The notes beneath the pieces were generated by a model. The model had not been told where the DNA came from, searched no databases, and saw only the letters and a list, made by a program, of their open reading frames with translations. Source: Streptomyces sp. NBC_00572 (GTDB lineage Bacteria > Actinomycetota > Actinomycetes > Streptomycetales > Streptomycetaceae). From it: 64,000 nucleotides of DNA. Positions 36,053-43,760 of the stretch are shown here, piece after piece (positions within the stretch are counted from its first letter, which is position 1; every line of letters begins with the position of its first letter). The DNA lies in NCBI RefSeq assembly GCF_026341815.1, contig NZ_JAPENX010000001.1, forward strand, positions 3,100,001 to 3,164,000, read 5' to 3'. The position numbers and the translations under genes are program-made.

Positions 36053-36871
36053 CTACCTACCGGCAGGTCGCACTGTGGCGTCCGCCACGTTCCTGTCCTC
36101 CAGGGGGGTGACATCCGCCGTGGTGTCCTTGACGCGGGCGCCCTCGGCCTTGACCCGGGCCTCCTCCTTCGCCCGGGCCTCCTCCGCCGCCCGCTCCACC
36201 TTCTCGGGGGTGACGAAGCGGTAGCCGACGTTACGGACGGTCCCGATGAGCGACTCGTGCTCGGGGCCGAGCTTGGCCCGCAGACGCCGTACGTGGACAT
36301 CGACCGTTCGGGTGCCGCCGAAGTAGTCGTACCCCCACACCTCCTGCAGGAGCTGCGCGCGCGTGAAGACGCGGCCCGGGTGCTGGGCCAGGTACTTGAG
36401 GAGCTCGAACTCCTTGAAGGTCAGGTCCAGGACCCGGCCCTTGAGCTTCGCGCTGTACGTCGCCTCGTCGACCGACAGGTCGCCGTTGCGGATCTCCATG
36501 GGGGAGTCGTCCGCGACGATCTGCTGGCGGCCCATGGCGAGGCGCAGCCGCGCCTCGACCTCGGCCGGTCCCGCGGTGTCGAGGAGGACGTCGTCGATGC
36601 CCCAGTCGGCGGTGACGGCCGCGAGGCCGCCCTCGGTGACGACGAGGATCAGCGGACAGCCGGGCCCCGTGGAGCGCAGTAGCTGGCAGAGCGAACGCAC
36701 CTGCGGGAGGTCCCGCCGCCCGTCGACGAGGATCACGTCCGCGCCGGGGGTGTCCACGAGGGCGGGGCCCTCGGCCGGGGCGACCCGGACGTTGTGGAGC
36801 AGCAGGCCGAGGGCGGGCAGCACCTCGGTGGAAGGCTGGAGAGCGTTGGTCAGGAGCAGCAAGGCGCTCAT
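36053..36871 (-). CDS. glnR: Nitrogen-response regulator GlnR
   Basis: This 272-residue OmpR-type regulator is the global activator/repressor of nitrogen assimilation genes. The atypical receiver keeps Asp50 (VILVDGRRD) but lacks the full acidic pocket (the N-terminus is [12 protein letters not shown]), as known for GlnR, which works without phosphorylation. The winged helix shows [39 protein letters not shown] and [11 protein letters not shown] charged C-terminal tail of about 45 residues ([19 protein letters not shown]) follows. Its upstream region holds unusual tandem repeats at 36963-37017. It corresponds to SCO4159 (from memory). Confidence 0.95.
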   Translation of the reverse strand: MSALLLLTNALQPSTEVLPALGLLLHNVRVAPAEGPALVDTPGADVILVDGRRDLPQVRSLCQLLRSTGPGCPLILVVTEGGLAAVTADWGIDDVLLDTAGPAEVEARLRLAMGRQQIVADDSPMEIRNGDLSVDEATYSAKLKGRVLDLTFKEFELLKYLAQHPGRVFTRAQLLQEVWGYDYFGGTRTVDVHVRRLRAKLGPEHESLIGTVRNVGYRFVTPEKVERAAEEARAKEEARVKAEGARVKDTTADVTPLEDRNVADATVRPAGR

Positions 36872-36962
36872 CGCGCACCACCTGCCAAACCTGCCGTCGG
36901 TCGGTCGTGCTTCGGTCGCTCGCTCATAACGTCGGTTCCTCCTCGGTCCCTGCGAGGACGTG

Positions 36963-37017
36963 CACTGCTTCGTACAGACACTGTTCGTACGGGCACTGCT
37001 TCGTACGGATCACTGCC
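36963..37017. repeat. glnR: Tandem repeats upstream of glnR
   Basis: CACTGCTTCGTACAGA, CACTGTTCGTACGGG and CACTGCTTCGTACGGAT follow one another without gap, then CACTGCC. Units start at 36963, 36979, 36994 and 37011, a 15-17 nt period. They lie 92-146 nt upstream of the glnR start, in the gene-free region 36872-37128, and may be regulator or promoter repeats. Confidence 0.72.
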
Positions 37018-37128
37018 GGCTCCCGCGCCCGGAGAGCTTTTGTTCATCCGTCCGTAACAACGGTCGGAAAACGCAAAAGGACCCGGGGGCTGCGTCGCCC
37101 GGATCCTCTGCACAGGAGAATAGCCCAC

Positions 37129-37950
37129 ATGAGTTCAGAGGGAGAGGTCGGATTTCATATGGTGGATGTCTCTCTGATCACTTCCGGCTCCCGGCGGGCA
37201 ATGTTGCGTACGGATGACGATGTCCGTATCGAGGCGGTTTACGAACCGTCCAGGGCAAGTGTCACCGATACGGCGGTCACCGGGACGGCGGTCGTCGTGG
37301 CCCACGGCTTCACCGGGGCGGCGGACCGGCCCGCCGTCCGGCGCGCCGCCCGTGTCTTCGCGGACCGCGGCGCGGCGGTCGTGACCTTCTCCTTCCGCGG
37401 CCACGGCGGCTCCGGGGGCCGCTCCACCGTCGGCGACCGGGAGGTCCTCGACCTGGCCGCCGCCGTCCGCTGGGCCCGTGAGCTCGGCCACGCGCGCGTG
37501 GCGACGGTCGGCTTCTCGATGGGCGGCTCCGTGGTCCTGCGCCACGCCGCCCTCGACCGGGACACGGACGGACGCGCCGACGCGGTGGCCGCCGTCTCCG
37601 CGCCCGCCCGCTGGTACTACCGGGGAACGGCGCCGATGCGCCGCGTCCACTGGATGGTCACCCGGCCGACGGGGCGCCTCGTCGGCCGGTACGGGCTCCG
37701 CACCCGGATCGACAGCCGGGCCTGGGACCCCGTGCCGCTGTCTCCCGTGGAGGCGGTGCCGCTGATCGCACCGACCCCGCTCCTGATCGTGCACGGAGAC
37801 CGGGACGCGTACTTCCCGCTCGACCACCCGCGGATGCTGGCCGGGGCGGGCGACGCCGCACTGTGGCTGGAGCGGGGGATGGGCCACGCCGAGAACGCGG
37901 CGGACGAGGAGCTGCTCGCCCGGCTGGGGGACTGGCTCACACGCGGATAG
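37129..37950 (+). CDS. Alpha/beta hydrolase
   Basis: This 273-residue cytoplasmic hydrolase has the nucleophile elbow GFSMGGS with catalytic Ser, an oxyanion strand VVVAHGFTGAADRP, Asp in PLLIVHGDRDAYFP and His in ERGMGHAENA. This is the complete triad of the fold. The substrate is unknown. The ATG at 37129 follows AGGAG by 10 nt. A second ATG at 37159 with GGAGAGG is equally possible and would shorten the protein by 10 residues. It starts a plus-strand group with the MoaD-like and membrane protein genes. Confidence 0.85.
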   Translation: MSSEGEVGFHMVDVSLITSGSRRAMLRTDDDVRIEAVYEPSRASVTDTAVTGTAVVVAHGFTGAADRPAVRRAARVFADRGAAVVTFSFRGHGGSGGRSTVGDREVLDLAAAVRWARELGHARVATVGFSMGGSVVLRHAALDRDTDGRADAVAAVSAPARWYYRGTAPMRRVHWMVTRPTGRLVGRYGLRTRIDSRAWDPVPLSPVEAVPLIAPTPLLIVHGDRDAYFPLDHPRMLAGAGDAALWLERGMGHAENAADEELLARLGDWLTRG

Positions 37951-37995
37951 CCCATCATGGGGGGCGGCGCGCACACGAACGAAGGGAGCGCCGCT

Positions 37996-38250
37996 ATGGC
38001 AGCGGGAACCATCCGCTACTGGGCCGCGGCCAAGGCCGCCGCCGGTGTCGCGGAGGAGCCGTACACCGCCGAGCACCTCGCGGAGGCCCTCGACGCGGCC
38101 CGCGCGAAGCACCCGGGCGAGCTCGTCCAGGTCCTCAAGCGGTGCTCGTTCCTGGTCGACGGTGACCCCGTCGGGACCCGGAGCCATGAGACGGTACGGC
38201 TTGCCGAGGGCGGCACGGTCGAGGTGCTCCCCCCGTTCGCAGGAGGGTGA
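37996..38250 (+). CDS. MoaD/ThiS-family sulfur carrier protein
   Basis: This 84-residue ubiquitin-like protein ends in Gly-Gly (PPFAGG), the site activated by adenylation and then thiocarboxylated in MoaD/ThiS proteins. The fold is supported by TIRYWAAAKAAAGVAEEPYT at the N-terminus and LAEGGTVEVLPPFAGG at the end. It could serve molybdopterin synthesis or another sulfur transfer route; no partner MoaE or ThiG gene is adjacent. GGGAG precedes the ATG by 7-8 nt. Confidence 0.85.
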   Translation: MAAGTIRYWAAAKAAAGVAEEPYTAEHLAEALDAARAKHPGELVQVLKRCSFLVDGDPVGTRSHETVRLAEGGTVEVLPPFAGG

Positions 38251-38260
38251 ACCCCAGAGC

Positions 38261-39517
38261 ATGAGCAATGACCAGTACTACGGCGGTCAGCAGTACGACC
38301 CGTACGCGAACGGGAACGGGAACGGGCAGAACCCGAACCAGGGCCCGGCGAACCAGGGTCAGGCCAACCAGGGCCCCGACGTCACGCAGACGTGGGAGGG
38401 CCAGACCTGGGACACCTCGTACCAGCCGACCGTCTCGTACGAGCAGGTCCAGGCCGAGCGGGCGCGGGCCGCGCAGCAGGAGGCGTACCGGCAGCAGTAC
38501 GCGCCGGACCAGCAGCAGCCGTACGCGCCGTACGCGCCGGACCAGGCCGCCCAGCCCCCCGCGGCCTCCTACGAGTCTTACGGGACCCCCGCCGCGTACT
38601 ACGCCGAGCCGCAGCAGGCCCAGGGTCAGGCCCAGGCCCATGGTCAGGGTCAGGCGCCGATCCCGGCCCATGCCTCCGCGGCCCCTGTGGAGACCGCCCC
38701 CGGCCCGGTGGCCGAGGCGGGGCCTTCGTACTCCTCGCCCACCACCTCCGGCAACACCCGGATCACCGACGCCCAGCGCGCCCGCGCCGAAGGCCGCTCG
38801 CCCGTGATCGAGCCCGGGATGCAGCCCGCCGCGCTGACCGCGGTCCTCGGACTGCTGCTCGCCGGTGGCGCCGCCCTCGGCACGTACGGGCTCCTCGTCC
38901 CGCTCGTGCTGCTCCAGGGCCTCACCGCCGCCGGCTGGTTCCGGCTCAACGGCATGTGGCCCGCCCGGCAGGGCATCGCCCTCGCCTTCGCGGGCGGCCT
39001 CGCCGCCGACGCCGCCCTGCTCGCCACCGGCCGGGAGAACGCGGCCGCCGCGATCCTCGGCACCCTCGGTGTCTGGGTGCTGCTCTGCCTGGTCCTCCAG
39101 CTGCGGAGCCACGCCGACCCGGACGAGCGCATGTACGGCCTGATGGCCACGATCGCCTCGGCGGCGCTCACCGTCGTTGCCACCGGACACCTCGGCGCCG
39201 AGCCCGACGCGGTCGTCGTCGGCGGGGTCGGGGTCGCCGCCGCCGTCCTCGCCCGGGTGCTTCCGCTGCCCGGCCCCGTCTCCCTGATCGCCGCGCTGCT
39301 CGCCGCGGCGGGTGCGGGGATCGCGGCCGGTGGCCTCACCGATCTGGGCTCCTCCGGGGCGCTGCTCGGCCTCGGCGCCGGGGTCTGCGCGCTCGTCGGC
39401 CTGCGGGTGGCGAGCTACGACTATCCGTCCCGCTTCGTGCACATGACGGCCGGGGTCGCGCTGCCGCTGACGGCCGCCGCGCCGGCGGTCTACCTGCTGG
39501 GCCGGGCCCTGGCCTGA
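38261..39517 (+). CDS. Integral membrane protein with Gln/Pro/Tyr-rich N-terminus
   Basis: This 418-residue protein has a low-complexity cytoplasmic region of about 185 residues rich in Gln, Tyr, Pro, Asn and Ala (YGGQQYDPYANGNGNGQNPN), followed by about ten hydrophobic helices. I do not recognise a catalytic or transport motif. The start ATG at 38261 follows AGGAGG at some distance, 10 nt after the MoaD-like gene, so the two are co-transcribed. A strong 16-bp stem-loop terminator lies after the stop. Tail repeats such as QGQAQAHGQGQ may vary between strains. Confidence 0.82.
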   Translation: MSNDQYYGGQQYDPYANGNGNGQNPNQGPANQGQANQGPDVTQTWEGQTWDTSYQPTVSYEQVQAERARAAQQEAYRQQYAPDQQQPYAPYAPDQAAQPPAASYESYGTPAAYYAEPQQAQGQAQAHGQGQAPIPAHASAAPVETAPGPVAEAGPSYSSPTTSGNTRITDAQRARAEGRSPVIEPGMQPAALTAVLGLLLAGGAALGTYGLLVPLVLLQGLTAAGWFRLNGMWPARQGIALAFAGGLAADAALLATGRENAAAAILGTLGVWVLLCLVLQLRSHADPDERMYGLMATIASAALTVVATGHLGAEPDAVVVGGVGVAAAVLARVLPLPGPVSLIAALLAAAGAGIAAGGLTDLGSSGALLGLGAGVCALVGLRVASYDYPSRFVHMTAGVALPLTAAAPAVYLLGRALA

Positions 39518-39568
39518 CCCTGACGCGGCCCTGACCGGACCCTGATCCGGGACGGGCACGGGAACCAA

Positions 39569-39608
39569 CCGGCCCCCCGACACGTCGATCTTCGTGTCGG
39601 GGGGCCGG
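39569..39608 (+). terminator. Strong stem-loop terminator
   Basis: CCGGCCCCCCGACACG pairs with its exact complement over 16 bp around an 8-nt loop. It lies 52 nt after the membrane protein gene and 33 nt before the next gene. Confidence 0.85.
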
Positions 39609-39640
39609 AACTTATCCATCCATCGGGGGGACACACCGCC

Positions 39641-40327
39641 ATGCGAGCACTGCGGATTCTGTTGATCGTGGCCGTCGTGCTGGGCGGGGCCCTCGTGGGG
39701 ATCGACCGGCTGGCCGTGTCGTACGCCGAGGACGAGGCGGCGGGTCGGGTGAAGCTCGCCTCCGTGGACAGCGATGCCATCGAGGTCGACATCAAGGGCT
39801 TCCCGTTCCTGACACAGGTCGCGGACAAGCACTTCGACGAGGTCGACGTGAAGGCGACCGGCGTGAAGGCGACGGCGGGCAGCAAGCTCGTCCGGGTCGG
39901 CGAGCTGACCGTGGCCCTGCGGGACGTGACCGTGACCGGTGACTGGTCGGGCGCGAAGGCGGGTTCCGCGAGCGGGGCGGCCCTCATCTCGTACGCGGAC
40001 CTCACCGCCGCCTCCGACCGGGAGGCCACCGTCGCCTACGGCGGGAACGGCAAGGTGAAGGTGACCGGTGGAGTGACGGTCATGGGCCGCACCCTGACCC
40101 GTACGGTCCTCTCGACGGTGACCGTGGTGAACGGCGACACGATCCGGGTCCGTGCCGACGAGGTGCCCGGCGAGGGCATCCCGGGCATCGAGGAGCTGGT
40201 CCGCGAGCGCACCGACTTCGAGCGCCCGCTCGGCGTGATCGCCGGGATGAAGGTGGAGAAGGTCGAGCCGAGGCCGGACGGTCTGGCCGTCTCCGTGACC
40301 GGCACGGACGTCGTCCTGGCGGGCTGA
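39641..40327 (+). CDS. DUF2993 (LmeA-like) secreted/periplasmic protein
   Basis: This 228-residue protein has one N-terminal signal/anchor helix (ILLIVAVVLGGALVGI) and an extracytoplasmic domain with features of DUF2993: VDIKGFPFLTQVADKHFDEV and ELTVALRDVTVTG. In mycobacteria the LmeA member binds lipids and supports lipomannan maturation (from memory). Here a lipid-handling role at the membrane is an inference. It stands alone after a terminator. Confidence 0.82.
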   Translation: MRALRILLIVAVVLGGALVGIDRLAVSYAEDEAAGRVKLASVDSDAIEVDIKGFPFLTQVADKHFDEVDVKATGVKATAGSKLVRVGELTVALRDVTVTGDWSGAKAGSASGAALISYADLTAASDREATVAYGGNGKVKVTGGVTVMGRTLTRTVLSTVTVVNGDTIRVRADEVPGEGIPGIEELVRERTDFERPLGVIAGMKVEKVEPRPDGLAVSVTGTDVVLAG

Positions 40328-40368
40328 CCGGCCCCGGCGCGACGCCGGACGCACGACCCCAGCCCCGC

Positions 40369-40410
40369 GACCTCAGAGGCACGACCTCAGAGGCACGACC
40401 TCAGAGGCAC
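40369..40410. repeat. Three perfect tandem copies of a 14-nt unit
   Basis: GACCTCAGAGGCAC is repeated exactly three times. Each unit contains the small palindrome CCTCAGAGG. It sits in the 333-nt stretch 40328-40660, which has no gene and also holds the direct repeats and promoter listed below. Confidence 0.85.
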
Positions 40411-40574
40411 GACCCCCGGTTCGACCGGCGACCCGCCCGCGTGCGACACCCTCACGGCACCCGGATGCCCCTCGATGCGTACCCGTTGGTCACATGCTGA
40501 GACGCCGCTGTCCGCTCCGTAGAAACGCTGGTCGACGCCCCGGTGCGGAGGCACTCGAAGCCCGCTCGTACGGT

Positions 40575-40607
40575 GATCGCGTCTCGCATCTCGGACGATC
40601 GCGTCTC
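40575..40607. promoter_or_regulatory. Direct repeats GATCGCGTCTC upstream of leader/sseA promoter
   Basis: GATCGCGTCTC occurs at 40575-40585 and 40597-40607, exactly 22 nt (two helix turns) apart. The pair ends 17 nt before the predicted -35 element. This spacing suits an activator or repressor acting on the sulfur operon. Confidence 0.45.
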
Positions 40608-40623
40608 AAAATACGACACACCG

Positions 40624-40653
40624 GTGACACGGCCGCCTGTCCGTCCCTACGAT
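40624..40653 (+). promoter_or_regulatory. Promoter of the leader peptide/sseA transcript
   Basis: GTGACA (40624-40629) and TACGAT (40648-40653) are separated by 18 nt. The -10 element ends 7 nt before the leader ATG, so the transcript should begin on that ATG. Confidence 0.6.
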
Positions 40654-40660
40654 CGTGGGC

Positions 40661-40741
40661 ATGAAGCGACAGGCGGATCTCACGAAGCGGCGGGCAGTGG
40701 ACCTGTGCCGCGTCGCCGCCATGCTCTGTCGCACCGTCTGA
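40661..40741 (+). CDS. Cysteine-containing leader peptide upstream of sulfurtransferase gene
   Basis: This 26-codon frame encodes MKRQADLTKRRAVDLCRVAA followed by MLCRTV. It matches the actinobacterial leader peptides with a VDLCRVA...LC pattern found before sulfur assimilation genes (from memory). Two Cys codons near the end could make ribosome stalling report low charged tRNA-Cys and so adjust expression of the thiosulfate sulfurtransferase gene 186 nt downstream. The ATG coincides with the predicted transcription start, as in the cysteine-responsive leaderless leaders described in mycobacteria. The gap to sseA contains short hairpins such as GGCCCT/AGGGCC. Confidence 0.78.
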   Translation: MKRQADLTKRRAVDLCRVAAMLCRTV

Positions 40742-40927
40742 GCGGGACTCACCACTCCCGTATTCCTCAGGCCCTCCCACCGAGGTCAGGGCCGCCCCGT
40801 GTAGCCGTACGCACGTCCGTTCCGCACGTCCTTCTTGTCCGACGAGTAGTCGACGAGCCTCCCGCGACGAGGCGTACCGCACCACACCCGCACCACACCG
40901 CCGCACACTGCCCCGGAGGAGAACAGC

Positions 40928-41773
40928 ATGGCTCGCAGCGACGTCCTGGTCGACGCGGACTGGGTCGAGGCCAACCTCGACAACCCGCAGGTCGCCCTTG
41001 TCGAGGTCGACGAGGACACCTCGGCCTACGAGAAGAACCACATCCGCAACGCCATCCGGATCGACTGGACCCAGGACCTGCAGGACCCGGTCCGCCGCGA
41101 CTTCATCGACCAGGAGGGCTTCGAGAAGCTCCTGTCGGCGAAGGGCATCGGGAACGACACCACGGTCGTCCTCTACGGCGGCAACAACAACTGGTTCGCC
41201 TCCTACGCCTACTGGTACTTCAAGCTCTACGGCCACCAGGACGTGAAGCTCCTCGACGGCGGCCGCAAGAAGTGGGAGCTCGACTCCCGCGACCTGGTCG
41301 ACGGCTCCGAGATCCCGGCCCGCCCGGCCACCGAGTACAAGGCCAAGGCCCAGGACTCCTCGATCCGCGCCTTCCGCGACGACGTCGTGGCCGCGATCGG
41401 CGCCCAGAACCTGGTCGACGTCCGCTCGCCCGACGAGTTCTCCGGCAAGCTGCTCGCCCCGGCGCACCTCCCGCAGGAGCAGTCGCAGCGCCCCGGCCAC
41501 GTGCCGAGCGCCCGCAACATCCCGTGGTCGAAGAACGCCAACGACGACGGCACGTTCAAGTCGGACGACGAGCTCAAGGCCCTCTACGAGGACGAGCAGG
41601 TCGACCTGGCGAAGGACACCATCGCCTACTGCCGCATCGGTGAGCGCTCCGCGCTCACGTGGTTCGTCCTGCACGAGCTGCTCGAGGTCTCGAACGTCAA
41701 GAACTACGACGGCTCGTGGACCGAGTACGGCTCCCTCGTCGGCGTGCCGATCGAGCTCGGCGCCAACAAGTAA
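40928..41773 (+). CDS. sseA: Thiosulfate sulfurtransferase (rhodanese) SseA/CysA type
   Basis: This 281-residue enzyme has two rhodanese domains and moves sulfane sulfur from thiosulfate to cyanide or thiol acceptors. The N-terminal domain is inactive in form (TTVVLYGGNNNWFASYAYWY). The C-terminal domain has the active-site loop CRIGERS with Cys235 and the lead-in LVDVRSPDEFSG. The ATG follows GGAGGA. It is followed after 51 nt by the SseC-like gene. Regulation by the cysteine leader peptide upstream is likely. Confidence 0.94.
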   Translation: MARSDVLVDADWVEANLDNPQVALVEVDEDTSAYEKNHIRNAIRIDWTQDLQDPVRRDFIDQEGFEKLLSAKGIGNDTTVVLYGGNNNWFASYAYWYFKLYGHQDVKLLDGGRKKWELDSRDLVDGSEIPARPATEYKAKAQDSSIRAFRDDVVAAIGAQNLVDVRSPDEFSGKLLAPAHLPQEQSQRPGHVPSARNIPWSKNANDDGTFKSDDELKALYEDEQVDLAKDTIAYCRIGERSALTWFVLHELLEVSNVKNYDGSWTEYGSLVGVPIELGANK

Positions 41774-41824
41774 TTCCCCGGATCCTCCCTCCTCCGGACC
41801 CCTCGACCGTAAGGACAGAACGAC

Positions 41825-42112
41825 ATGTGTGGAGCGCAGCCCGGCGGCCCCGACGCCTCGACGATCAAGCCCGGTGAGACCACCATCCAGGGCTTCGTGA
41901 CCAAGGACGGCCAGCCCGTCACCGGTTACGTCCGCCTCCTGGACTCGACCGGTGAGTTCACGGCCGAGGTCCCGACCTCCGCCACCGGCCAGTTCCGTTT
42001 CTACGCGGCCGAGGGCACCTGGACCGTCCGTGCCCTGGTCCCCGGCGGCACCGCCGACCGTCAGGTCGTGGCGCAGCACGGTGGCCTCGCGGAGGTCGCC
42101 ATCGCGGTCTGA
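41825..42112 (+). CDS. sseC: SseC-like protein (DUF1416)
   Basis: This 95-residue protein starts MCGAQPGGPDASTIKPGETT and has a carboxypeptidase-regulatory/transthyretin-like beta fold (IQGFVTKDGQPVTGYVRLLD, FRFYAAEGTWTVRAL). DUF1416 members are always found beside SseA-type sulfurtransferases in actinobacteria and may help sulfur delivery; the role is not proven. An N-terminal Cys at residue 2 is notable. A large terminator follows. Confidence 0.9.
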   Translation: MCGAQPGGPDASTIKPGETTIQGFVTKDGQPVTGYVRLLDSTGEFTAEVPTSATGQFRFYAAEGTWTVRALVPGGTADRQVVAQHGGLAEVAIAV

Positions 42113-42130
42113 TCCGCGACACCGAACCGG

Positions 42131-42193
42131 CCGAAGGGCCGTGCCTCCTGGGGGGTTGGACGCCATTCCAGGACTTGAGGCACGGCCCTTCGG
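42131..42193 (+). terminator. Large stem-loop after sseA-sseC
   Basis: CCGAAGGGCCGTGCCTC pairs with its exact complement over 17 bp. The 29-nt loop contains an inner CCTGG/CCAGG pair. It lies 18 nt after the stop. The next promoter starts inside its 3' edge. Confidence 0.85.
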
Positions 42194-42196
42194 TCG

Positions 42197-42202
42197 TACC
42201 CT
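42197..42202 (+). promoter_or_regulatory. -10 element for leaderless DUF3099 gene
   Basis: TACCCT lies 6 nt before the GTG at 42209, only 3 nt after the preceding terminator stem. The -35 region must therefore fall within the terminator arm. Confidence 0.48.
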
Positions 42203-42208
42203 GAAGGT

Positions 42209-42469
42209 GTGTACGCACGACGTCGCCACGTCTATTTCTGGATGATGGGCGCCTGCCTGCTGCTCTTCGTGGGCGCCTGGGCCGTCGTGCGCCTCTTCTC
42301 GATGCCGGTGGCCATCGGCATGTGCGTGGTCGCCATGGTCATCCCCCCGATCGCCGCGATGGTCGCGAACCGCCGGGGCCCGGAGGATCGCTGGTGGGAC
42401 GACCCCTCGGGAGACCCGAAGTCGGACGAGTGGTGGGACGAGCTGGACGGCAAGAAGCGCCGGGAGTAG
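42209..42469 (+). CDS. DUF3099 two-helix membrane protein
   Basis: This 86-residue protein has a membrane hairpin (MMGACLLLFVGAWAVVRLFS and MPVAIGMCVVAMVIPPIAAM) followed by a cytoplasmic tail rich in Trp and Asp (EDRWWDDPSGDPKSDEWWDE). The WWDD/WWDE repeats are typical of DUF3099. Its function is unknown. The GTG start has a -10 element 6 nt upstream, consistent with a leaderless mRNA. It converges on the DsrE-like gene with a 9-nt gap. Confidence 0.82.
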   Translation: MYARRRHVYFWMMGACLLLFVGAWAVVRLFSMPVAIGMCVVAMVIPPIAAMVANRRGPEDRWWDDPSGDPKSDEWWDELDGKKRRE

Positions 42470-42478
42470 CTCCCCCGC

Positions 42479-42844
42479 TCAGTAGACGAGCGCCTGCGTC
42501 TCGTCCGCCATCGCCTCCTGGACGAAGAGTTGCGCGCCGGCGATGCGGAAGCCCTCCAGGAGGTCCTTCTCCTCGATGTCGCGGCGGGCCGCGCACTGCG
42601 TGCAGACCGTGATGCGGCCCCCGCCCGCCACGATTCCGTCGATCAGGTCCGGCAGCGGCGCGGCGTGCGGGAGCTCGAACTCGGCGGCGCGGCCCGGGAG
42701 GGCGAACCACGAGGACTCGCCGGTCAGCCAGAGCGAGACCTCGACGCCGCTGGCGGCGGCCACGGCGGCCACCGTGAAGGCCTGGGAGCAGCGTTCGGGG
42801 GCCTCGGCCCCCGCGGTCACCTTGATCACGAGCTTCTTCGGCAT
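42479..42844 (-). CDS. DsrE-family protein
   Basis: This 121-residue protein of the DsrE/TusD fold starts KKLVIKVTAGAEAPERCSQA and has a central VEVSLWLTGESSWFALPGRA. A cysteine pair, Cys81 and Cys84, sits in VCTQCAARRDIEEKDLLEGF and may carry sulfur or bind metal. Its place next to sseA and sseC supports a role in persulfide relay, though DsrE proteins vary widely. The ATG has a -10-like TACAGT 7 nt upstream, so a leaderless transcript is likely. Confidence 0.85.
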   Translation of the reverse strand: MPKKLVIKVTAGAEAPERCSQAFTVAAVAAASGVEVSLWLTGESSWFALPGRAAEFELPHAAPLPDLIDGIVAGGGRITVCTQCAARRDIEEKDLLEGFRIAGAQLFVQEAMADETQALVY

Positions 42845-42851
42845 ATGCCGA

Positions 42852-42857
42852 ACTGTA
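42852..42857 (-). promoter_or_regulatory. -10 element for leaderless DsrE-like gene
   Basis: TACAGT on the minus strand lies 7 nt before the ATG at 42844. No ribosome binding site is seen. Confidence 0.5.
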
Positions 42858-42947
42858 ATGCGATGCGCTGCAACCTCATGCGTCCCTCGCGTGTCAGCTG
42901 TGTGCGTGGATATCGGAATCCGCGCTTCAGGTCTCGTGGGGGGACTC

Positions 42948-43760
42948 TTGAGCATCGAAGAAAGTATCCAAAATCCGGATACTGCACCACCGCCGGAGCC
43001 GGAGACCGGGGCGGAAACCGCCCCTCCGGTCGCCCGGCCGCGCCGCCGCGTCCTTCGTACCGTCGGGCTGATCGCCGTCGCCACCGTCCTCGGCCTCGTC
43101 GGTGGCACCGCCGTCGGCTACGGCATCCAGGCCGACCGCGAACCGACCGCGCTTCCGGCCCTCAATCAGCCGGACCTCGCCTACCCGAAGCCCCTCCCGA
43201 AGGGTCAGGAGCCGGATCCGCTCCCGGCCTCGGAGGACCTTCAGGCGAAGGCGCAGGGCGACCTGCGGAAGCTGCTGCTGCCGAAGCCCGCGGGGGCGAG
43301 GAAGGCCGAGTTCGCGGACCGCGACGGCTGGATGCCGGTCGCCGACTTCGCCTCCGACTTCGAGCGGCCCGGGAACGCGCTGAGCTACCAGCTGGAGCTG
43401 GGAATTCGTCGCGTCGCGGTCACGTCCTGGGAGTCGGGCAAGGACCGGGCGACCGAGATCCGCCTGATCCAGTACCGGTCCGGCGACGGCCTCGGTGCGC
43501 AGGACTACGTCGAGGACCAGCACGGCTACATGCCCGACGAGGACTACGCGAACAGCGAGGGCGAGACGCTCAAGGGCTCCGCCGACGGCCGCTACTACGT
43601 CTTCCCCGTGCACCGGGAGGCCGGCTACTTCGACGTGTACCAGGCCAGGGCCTACTTCCACCGCGGCGACATCGCGGTCGAGATCATGATCTTCGACACG
43701 AAGAAGATCCCGGAGAAGGACATCCGTTCGCTGGCCGAGCGACAGCTGGGGCGCCTGTGA
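42948..43760 (+). CDS. Single-pass membrane protein, paralogue 1 of 3
   Basis: This 270-residue protein has a Glu/Pro-rich cytoplasmic N-terminus, one membrane helix (TVGLIAVATVLGLVGGTAVG) and an extracytoplasmic domain. It contains LRKLLLPKPAG, a motif repeated in the next two proteins, then RRVAVTSWESGKDRATEIRL. The domain resembles no enzyme I know. A TTG start at 42948 was chosen because GGGGGGA precedes it by 3 nt; a GTG at 42936 is the alternative. It overlaps the next gene by 4 nt (GTGA), so the three are translated together. Confidence 0.78.
   Translation: MSIEESIQNPDTAPPPEPETGAETAPPVARPRRRVLRTVGLIAVATVLGLVGGTAVGYGIQADREPTALPALNQPDLAYPKPLPKGQEPDPLPASEDLQAKAQGDLRKLLLPKPAGARKAEFADRDGWMPVADFASDFERPGNALSYQLELGIRRVAVTSWESGKDRATEIRLIQYRSGDGLGAQDYVEDQHGYMPDEDYANSEGETLKGSADGRYYVFPVHREAGYFDVYQARAYFHRGDIAVEIMIFDTKKIPEKDIRSLAERQLGRL

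Noticed and set aside
40661..40741. Leader frame as the first exon or N-terminus of the sulfurtransferase
   Set aside because: It ends with TGA 186 nt before the sseA start, and sseA has its own GGAGGA site and complete domain.
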